In this document: one piece after another, positions 18,328 to 24,581 of the stretch
Position numbering within the stretch: the stretch's first letter is position 1
Layout: each line of letters begins with the position of its first letter
Assembly: GCA_003427395.1 (NCBI GenBank)
Contig: BFEA01000071.1
Location: 3,221,392-3,245,972, forward strand
Reading direction: 5' to 3'
DNA from: Chara braunii
Taxonomy: Eukaryota > Streptophyta > Charophyceae > Charales > Characeae
DNA: 24,581 bases
The notes under the pieces: generated by a model
The model's input: the letters and a program-made list of their open reading frames with translations, nothing else
Told to the model about the DNA's origin: nothing
Databases searched by the model: none
Made by a program: the position numbers and the translations under genes

Positions 18328-20348
18328 ATGTCTTCCCGCGGTTCTGGACGAGGTAAGTCCGCCACCAACTTAGCAGTGGAAGCGGCTACCTGGGAGAAAA
18401 AGGGCTGCCACGTCACGAACAAGAAGAGGAAGCTCGTCCAAGGTGGCTCCTCACTTGCGAGGTATGTCCAGGATGAAGAGTGGGTGCCGGAGGGGGTGGC
18501 GTCGCAGGTGGAAAGTGACTTTGAGGAAGAGGAGGAAGTGTCGTTGAAGCGGAAGTCCTCGAGGCCCGAAAGTGGAGGCCTCCGGATCGAGGACGTTGGC
18601 GAAAGACGAGGCGGAGGAGGCCGCGCAATAATGGAAGACGTCATCGACGTTGACGTCGCGGCGGCATCCAGGCAGGGCGGGGGAACTGCCGTCGCACAGC
18701 AAAATCGCACGCCTGTGCCACGTGTGAATGACGGCCCGGTCGTGCAAGAGGGTGTCGTCCGCGCACGAACACCAGCAACCCCGCGGATGACGACGGCTAC
18801 AGACGTTGGCGTGAACGTGCAAGCCATCGCTCAGGGGAAAAAGAGCCGCTCTCCTGCGGTGGAGGTGCGCGGGGCCGCACCGGGGGGGGCTTCACATGCG
18901 GGGGAAGGGGCGAGGGCAGGTGGTGGTGCAGAGGGGGGGATTCTCACGCAGGGGAAGGGGCGAAGGCAGGCGGGGCCGCAGCGGCGGGGGTTTCACACGT
19001 GGCTGAAGGAGTGAGGGCGGGTGGGGCCAAGGCAGGGGGGGGTCCACAGGCGGGGGAAGGGGCGAGGGCAGGCGATGTCGTAGGACCAGGGGAGGACGAC
19101 GAAGCGCTGGTGAACGGGGTGCGTCAACGGTATACGCGGGATGGAATTGAGGCGGCGTCGAAGCTGTGGGTGGACGACCTCCGCTTCTGGAATGAAACGG
19201 AAGGGAACGGCATAGTGAAGTTGATATAGGAAGTGCGGCTGTATCTTGTTGTGGTGGTGCGGGGAGTGCAGCCTCCAGCCGTTCGTCGAAGCATCGTCTT
19301 GCCTCATACCACCATCCCGCAATACAAAATCGACGACGAATCAGAGTTGAATGTTGCGAAGGAGAGGGCGTTCAAGGTGCAGACGATCGCTTTGCGGGTG
19401 ATCCACGGCTGGGTCTTCAAGTTGACGAACAGGCAACGGGGGTACCACACTGCGTACGGGTACGCGTTGAATCACACGGCCACTGACATCGCTCGCGCGA
19501 TCTGGATGGGTGAGGACTGGCGTGTATGTGTAAGCCCCATGGTGTTCCACATTACGCTGAACATGGATATGAAGCTGCCACTGTGGTTCGTCGACACCAA
19601 CATCGAAGACAGGCACGAGAACGGCGAGTTGGCGGCGTATCAGGAGGCGAGCATCCAGCGACTGGTGGGGGCTTTCATGAGCGTCTTGAGCATGGCGGAG
19701 GGGATCGACGGCGGTCGAGTGTCGCACGAAAGGTTGAAGTCTTAGAGCGTTGCAGACGCGATGAGGATCATGCTCGCGGCGACCATGTGGCTCATGCGGA
19801 TGAGCGGGGACGATCATCACGTCGATTACGACGCATGGGTGTTTGTCCAACTGACAACAAAGCCAACGCTCATCGCATCCATGCATTGCTCATTCGACGC
19901 GCGTCGTCATATCGTGCAAGCTGCGACCGTCATCACGGACAAGTTGGCCAACCCCCCCATGACTTTGGTAGGCCCTCCATTGTACATCCCCGACTGGGCG
20001 TCAATCGGCATGAAGTTCTCACATGACGCCACATTGTCTTCCCCCATGGAGGCAAAGAAGCTTGATTGGTTGGGCACAGGTCCCCTGGAAGACGAAGACG
20101 ACGACGAAGGGAGCGGGGGGGTTGATGACGCGTTCCTGGCGCCCGTCCTCGACGTCGCCATCGCAGGGTGGGATAAGGAGACAGTGACGTGGGATGGGGG
20201 ATGCGCGAAGAGGGGGTGGTGTGAGGGGGGGGTCTGGGGGCGTCGTGCATGTGCGTGTTCGTCGTGGTGCGCTGCTGCTCTGCCCTCACTTGGTTCGACA
20301 CTCCTCGGCAATCGTCGTGCCGGAGTGCACATATGTCATGGAACTTAG
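18328..20348 (+). pseudogene. Third Harbinger gene, function unknown
   Basis: I do not recognise a domain. From ATG 18328 (MSSRGSGRGKSATN) the frame encodes a basic then acidic, low-complexity N-terminus with GEGARAG-type repeats. A G-run slip near 18932-18940 moves the frame. It then encodes a well-folded-looking region from about 19095: VNGVRQRYTRDGIEAASKLW, FWNETEGNGIVKL, IPQYKIDDESELNVAKERAF, ALNHTATDIARAIWMGEDWR, FHITLNMDMKLPLWFV, ERLKS, DAMRIMLAATMWLMRMSG, MTLVGPPLYIPDWASIGMKF. It ends in an acidic tail. TAG codons at 19227-19229 and 19743-19745 interrupt an otherwise single frame. The first would be CAG by one C-to-T change. Mixed helices and strands suggest a globular protein of about 350 residues after the repeats. 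Its place inside the terminal repeats makes it cargo or an accessory transposition gene. Confidence 0.7.
18891..19075 (+). repeat. ~50-bp coding minisatellite in the third gene
   Basis: Four units start at 18891, 18941, 18991 and 19042 (spacing 50, 50, 51). Each carries CAC/CACA followed by a GGGGAAGGGGCGAGGGCAGG-like core. In the proper frames they encode 16-17 residue repeats such as SHAGEGAKAGG. Unit lengths not divisible by three and G runs explain the local frameshift. Confidence 0.7.
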
Positions 20349-21702
20349 TGGGAGAGGAGGGCGGGGGGGGGGGGGGGGGGGGGCTTTCCTTTTGCGTCCA
20401 CCCTCCGCAGGCATGTGTCTTTCGTGTCGCTGTACGGTCCGTAGTTAACACTCTGATTTCGTAGCCGGCGTCCTGTGCTCGCCAACACGTGGGATGATCT
20501 TGGCATGGGGATGGAGGTTGTCGCCAACGAGTCTTTGCGGGTGGAGAGGGGAGAGATGGGAGAGGGGGGATTTGGTAGAGGGGGTGTGCTTGGTTCGGTT
20601 TCATCTCAAACATGTTTAGGGGATACGTTAGAGATGGGGGTGGGGGTGGGGACAATGGCGAGGGGGGGGNGGGGGAGGGGTTGGGTTTGGTGATCGGTCA
20701 TGGTAGTGGACGTTTCCGTGATGGTGATCATCACCGTCGCGGGTCAGTAACTGTTGTCGTAGGGGTGTTTCATGAACCTTTCGTTTTCTTTAAATTTTTT
20801 ATTTTTTTTCAAACATGGCAAATCGATGTTCGTATTTGTTAATGCGAACATCGGAACATGTAATTGTGTTGATTGATATTTGATGATGTCTACATCGTGT
20901 TGTCGCTTCCTTTTTATTCCGCTTTCATTTGCATTCACGAATGCCATGGTAAGGGGGACGTAACGGGGTCAGGGATGCTTGCTTGAACAGCTGGTTGATG
21001 ACGAAGTGAGGGATGTTCACACACGACATTGCAAATGTGCGAAGCAAAGATGGCAATACAAATAACATACAACAACGTCGTGCAATTGTGTACTTTTCAT
21101 TCGTCGTGAAAGAATAAGACAAGCCACGCAACATAAATAATTTACACGATATGTTGTTAAATTGTTGTGTCTCGTATAAAAAAACAGCAGACGACGACAC
21201 ACTTTGCAAAAAATAAAGGCCTTGAAGGCAACTTCAATCCCAAGTTTCGAAAAACAGAACACACACGATGAAGACTCGACCACGTCACCCAGACACGTCA
21301 CCCACGGTGACACCATACTACACGATAACTACGATAGGCACGTGCACGTGAGTCACATCGCCCCCGCCGACTACGCATTGGACTGCGCCATCGCCATCAA
21401 CCCCAGGCGCCGACACCCTCCTGAACGGCGCTCAGTGCGAAACAAAACCGAATGAAACTGCCGACGCACGCCGCCCCGTGCATGACAACCCACAATGAAA
21501 CAGCCGCCGCTGCGTGAACTCGCGATTTCTGGAAAACGGCCCCGTACACACAACAACCCAAACTCAGACGACCACCCCTTCCAGGGCAATACGCCTCCCG
21601 CGTCGTCTACTCCGATTTCTCGCCTGCTCCCTGCGTCATCCACTCCGATTTCTCGCCCCAACCATGTCATCGCAGCCACCCGCTCCGCACGCCTGGCCGT
21701 GT
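20349..21702. other. Convergent intergenic region of the Harbinger element
   Basis: It contains a G run at 20364-20384, a second G-rich stretch with an ambiguous base at 20664-20680, and CGTGATGGTGATCATC at 20717-20732. AATAAA at 21210-21215 on the plus strand and TTTATT near 20911 (AATAAA on the minus strand) are candidate poly(A) signals. The open frames in it show no domain. Confidence 0.4.
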
Positions 21703-23137
21703 TCACTGCACACCCATTCTCTCTGCCAGTGCATCCCGAAGAATGAGCACATCCCCCGTCGACGACTCCATACACATCGGCCTCAAGGGCTGCTGCATCC
21801 CAAGATCCACCCCGTCCGGCCCGACCTCCCACAGTAGATTGTCGTCGAAGGGGATACCCGCGTCGATGAGTATGTTGTGCAGAATGCAGACGGCGACGAA
21901 CTGCTGCGGCAACGTCTCCATGTTCGTCTTGTGCGAGCGAAGGAACAACCTCCACATCCTCTTCAGTTTGCCGAAAGACCTCTCAATTGCTCCCCTCGTC
22001 GTCTTCTGCTTGTTGTCGAAGCGCAACTCCAACGGGTGCTGAGAGAGACCGCCCTAGGGGACGACTACCCATTCGGAGGGGGGATAACCTTGTCGCCAGT
22101 AGATACCCGTTCGTCTGCACACCGAAAGGCAGCATAACAGGTGACCCAGTGAAAAGCTCCCCTATCTCAGCGCGCGCCCATAAACTCAAAAGGTGCACGA
22201 TCCTCACGTCGTGGCAACTTCCCGAATAACCGACGAACACATCCAGCACGCACAAGTTCAGATCGACAACGACCTGCGCCTGGATAGAGAAACGTCGTTT
22301 TCTATCGTGGTAGTCCTCCCCAGGGCAATTCGCTGGCTTGTCCATGAAGATGTGGGTGCAATCGATGCACCCATGGCAATTAGGGAAACCCTTGTCAGCG
22401 AAAGCGTGCAAGACGACTGCCTTCTGCAACCCAGTCGACCAGGATATCTTGTCGGGGTACGCACTCAGCAACACCGCAGTTACATCCGGCACAGCCACCA
22501 ACCCGGAAGATCTGCCAATGCCGAAGCTGCATGTCCCGTGTCTCCCCCGACGCCCACCTGTACAAAGCGTACACGACAATGTGGTCAGGCTGAGAGGCCC
22601 CCTATACAAAGTGACACGCCGTTCAAGGAAGGGAGACAAAGCTTCTGTGATCTCTCGAAACACACGTGATGACATGCGCATCTTGTCCTTGAAGTAGTCC
22701 GTCGTCGCGTCGTTGCATTGCCGCAGATCCTCCCACGTCCCGTTTGTCTGTCGCTTCATCCACCACATGGGCGTCGCTCTGGGAAATGCTCCACACCCCA
22801 TGGCGTAGCACACCTGCAGCACGGCGTCGCAAATGGCACCATTGTCCTCTCCCTCCACATTCATGGACTGCAGCATCCTCTTTCGCCGTGCGCGAGTGGC
22901 CGCTCTCATCCTCCCCTCGCTCCTCTGCAATTGACACCGAAAGAGGATGGCGTTCACAACTGCTGCCAACGCCGTCCTCTCCGCCTTGCTCAGTATGTCA
23001 CGGCCCGCCTCCCCGTTCATGGCCATCGCCGAAACTGGTACTGTCGACGTGGGCGCCGCCAACGGCGCCAAGTGCAGAAGACTCCACGTGTGCCGGGCCA
23101 CACAACAGCGATGTTGCGAGTGATGGCTGGAGTGCAC
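21703..23137 (-). pseudogene. HARBI1-like DDE transposase
   Basis: This is the transposase of the PIF/Harbinger element, an RNase H-fold DDE nuclease (DDE_Tnp_4 type). The frame opens at 23137, and Met codons at 23026 or 23020 are equally possible starts. N-terminal: GAICDAVLQVCYAMGCGAFP and WWMKRQTNGTWEDL. Catalytic core: CHGCIDCTHIFM (first Asp, residue 259), VVVDLNLCVLDVFVGYSGS then CHDV (second Asp, residue 310). The third acidic residue is the Glu in RGAIERSFGKLKRMWRLF at about 21984. Three breaks are visible. Between about 22590 and 22525 the frame is shifted, and the alternative frame reads VYALYRWASGET. Near 22090 it shifts again (alternative frame PPSEWVVVP). TAG at 22054-22056 interrupts just before GGLSQHPLELRFD. 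All three catalytic residues remain in the DNA, but no single frame carries them. Confidence 0.9.
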
Positions 23138-23547
23138 AGCGTACGCGTCGACGACGAAGGTGCATCTGCGAAGAAGACAACGATGGCGATCCTGTGACGG
23201 CGTGTCTGCTGCTTTGGACGCGTATATCTACGTTCGCTGTGCCCGCCGACATGCAGCCGCCACCTCGTACCGAAACTCTTCCGCCGAGGAACGTTGCTGC
23301 CGTCAGCCGCAAGGGATGCCCACGCCGCCGTCGGTCGCTTGCGGAAATTCGAATTTTGAATTTTGAACATGGGACTGCGCGCCTTTTTCGTGCCATTTTT
23401 TTCTTCCGCCGCCAACTTTCGAATTCGCAACGCCCGCCCGAGCTGGACCAACGATGTCGGCATGGACACACCTTGCTGGACCAACCTCCTCCCCCCCCAC
23501 GTGTCCGTTTGTCGTCGTTGTCGATAAATGAAACTGGTCGCAGAAGG

Positions 23548-23646
23548 CCCCGAGGAATCGTCCTCGGGGAACAATTCCGCGGATGAGTGGAACGACGGCG
23601 CGAATTTCCTCGGGCGACGAGGGGAGAATTTCCTCGGGCCCCGAGG
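23548..23646. promoter_or_regulatory. Right subterminal CCTCGGG(G) site cluster
   Basis: Cores lie at 23548-23555, 23562-23569, 23608-23614, 23632-23638 and 23639-23646. The last two form the near-palindrome CCTCGGGCCCCGAGG. They mirror the left cluster in motif and distance from the end. They also lie upstream of the minus-strand transposase, so they could regulate it as well as serve transposition. Confidence 0.6.
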
Positions 23647-23663
23647 AGTGTCGAACGAGCCCC
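23640..23663 (-). repeat. Right terminal inverted repeat
   Basis: Exact reverse complement of 8683-8706. Confidence 0.92.
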
Positions 23664-23666
23664 CAT
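23664..23666 (+). repeat. Harbinger target-site duplication, right (CAT)
   Basis: CAT, matching 8680-8682. The flanking unique sequence resumes after it. Confidence 0.8.
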
Positions 23667-24068
23667 ACCCCTAATTCAGCATTGGCCGAAGAGGGGAAGG
23701 TCTATAGTCCGCTGAGTGTCGGATTCGGGTCGAAGTTTCGGTGAGGGCCGACGGATGAAGGCGATTGAGGGCTGGAGAGTGTGCAAAGGGGCGCGCGTAC
23801 CGAAATGTTCACAGTGCGCCACTAAGCAAGAGAGCGAGCCCCCAGGGGGGGGCACACAGCAGGCGTTCATGCAGATGAACATCTCGGAGTAGAGCCATCT
23901 GATATGCGGGTGCCGGTTTATTTTTTTTTTCCCCCGTCAGCTGTCGTTTTGTGCCCCCCTTTTCTTTTTTGCGCCATAAAAGAGAAAAGGGTGGCCCCAC
24001 GCTCGCTCCCCTGCCCACACAAACACACACACACACGCACGCACGCATGGGAAAAGTTGGCAAGAACT
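23667..24068. other. No gene; flanking sequence with CA/CGCA microsatellite
   Basis: A short (CA)n then (CGCA)n tract lies at about 24018-24048. The short open frames on both strands cross it and have no recognisable features. Confidence 0.5.
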
Positions 24069-24265
24069 GGGGCATTTTGCAAAGTTTGACAGTACCCGGT
24101 AGGGGTATGTTGCAAAGATAGGGGTCCGGCCAACGCCAGGGGTATTTCATAATTTATTTTTTTTGTCAAGACTCAAAAGGGCATTCCGATCTACTCACAT
24201 CTTTTAGGGCCATTTTGGCATATATCTCAACTTCTTGGGGCATTCTTGCAAGTTATCCCCTTTTT
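24069..24265 (+). repeat. Degenerate ~29-38-bp tandem repeat
   Basis: Units begin with GGGG(C/T)AT or AGGGC(C)AT at about 24069, 24102, 24140, 24177, 24207 and 24236. Several contain TTGCAA. Spacing is irregular (29-38 bases), as expected of an old minisatellite. Confidence 0.5.
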
Positions 24266-24450
24266 TTGGTGTTGCTTTGGGGCTCATCTTTTTGTCCCCC
24301 AGTTTTGGTCTTTTGTGCATGTGGTAAAGTGAGGGCCTTTGGGCCTCAGGAAATCGCAAAACGACAGTGAATCCTGCGATAGAACATGGGAAGATGTACT
24401 GCATATTTTTTGTCTTCTGTGCAAATCGAGAGTAGTGGATGAGGCCCTTT

Positions 24451-24581
<131 letters not shown>

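Larger units (their letters stand above)
8683..23663. mobile_element. PIF/Harbinger DNA transposon carrying a nested LINE
   Basis: The element spans 14,981 bp, about 9.7 kb without the nested LINE-B. The first 24 bases (8683-8706, starting GGGGCTCGTTCGACACTCC) are the exact reverse complement of 23640-23663. CAT flanks both sides. After a short gap the ends match again (CCCGAGGAAAT), giving about 40 bp of imperfect terminal repeat. Cargo, left to right: a hydrophobic small ORF, a trihelix (Myb/SANT-like) DNA-binding gene (+), a third gene of unknown function (+), and a HARBI1-type DDE transposase (-), with the last two convergent. All genes contain stops or frameshifts. If an intact relative exists elsewhere it could still mobilise this copy, since both ends are perfect. 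Confidence 0.92.

Noticed and set aside
18346-18360. Splice donor-like GAGGTAAGT near the start of the third gene
   Set aside because: The reading frame continues through it, and no convincing acceptor was found that would improve the protein.
22744-23586. 280-codon plus-strand open frame opposite the transposase
   Set aside because: It is Arg/Pro/Ser-rich and runs antisense to the transposase and its leader. It has no supporting motif.

Overview
The window is eukaryotic, nuclear, repeat-dominated DNA. I see no intact host gene. Almost everything I can name is a transposable element or its debris: plant-type L1 LINEs (APE endonuclease, reverse transcriptase and a zinc-binding domain, no RNase H), a large PIF/Harbinger DNA transposon, short poly(A)-tailed elements, AT-rich inverted repeats and microsatellites. 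The LINE type and the Harbinger transposase paired with a trihelix (Myb/SANT-like) protein point to the green lineage. My best guess is a streptophyte alga such as Chara. That is inference from protein resemblance and was not checked.

Layout. 1-1067: no gene; degenerate ~135-bp repeats at 720-990. 1068-1281: SINE-like element. 1310-4672: LINE-A (+ strand), cut off at its 5' end inside the RT domain, flanked by an 11-bp target-site duplication and ending in poly(A). 4684-7130: further ~135-bp repeats, a 31-bp tandem repeat, an inverted repeat, and several copies of a short two-hairpin module that also forms the LINE 3' tails. 7310-8215: internally deleted relative of the Harbinger element. 8449-8682: nested AT-rich inverted repeats. 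8683-23663: Harbinger element of about 15 kb, with 24-bp perfect terminal inverted repeats and a CAT duplication. 23667-24581: degenerate ~30-bp repeats, then a (CT)n/(CTAT)n microsatellite.

Inside the Harbinger element, left to right, are a trihelix DNA-binding protein (+), a third protein of unknown function (+, about 670 codons), and a HARBI1-type DDE transposase (-). The trihelix gene is split within its DNA-binding domain by LINE-B (- strand, 10433-15730). In this superfamily the trihelix protein normally binds subterminal DNA and partners the nuclease. The element's ends carry a cluster of CCTCGGGG-type sites that could be its targets. All three genes are broken by stops or frameshifts, so this copy is not autonomous.

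The two most interesting signals are these. (1) A 3'-tail RNA-like module in LINEs and short elements has three hairpins whose arms change together between copies. (2) The Harbinger element has a third gene, and both of its plus-strand genes are preceded, in frame, by a hydrophobic segment followed by a basic cluster.
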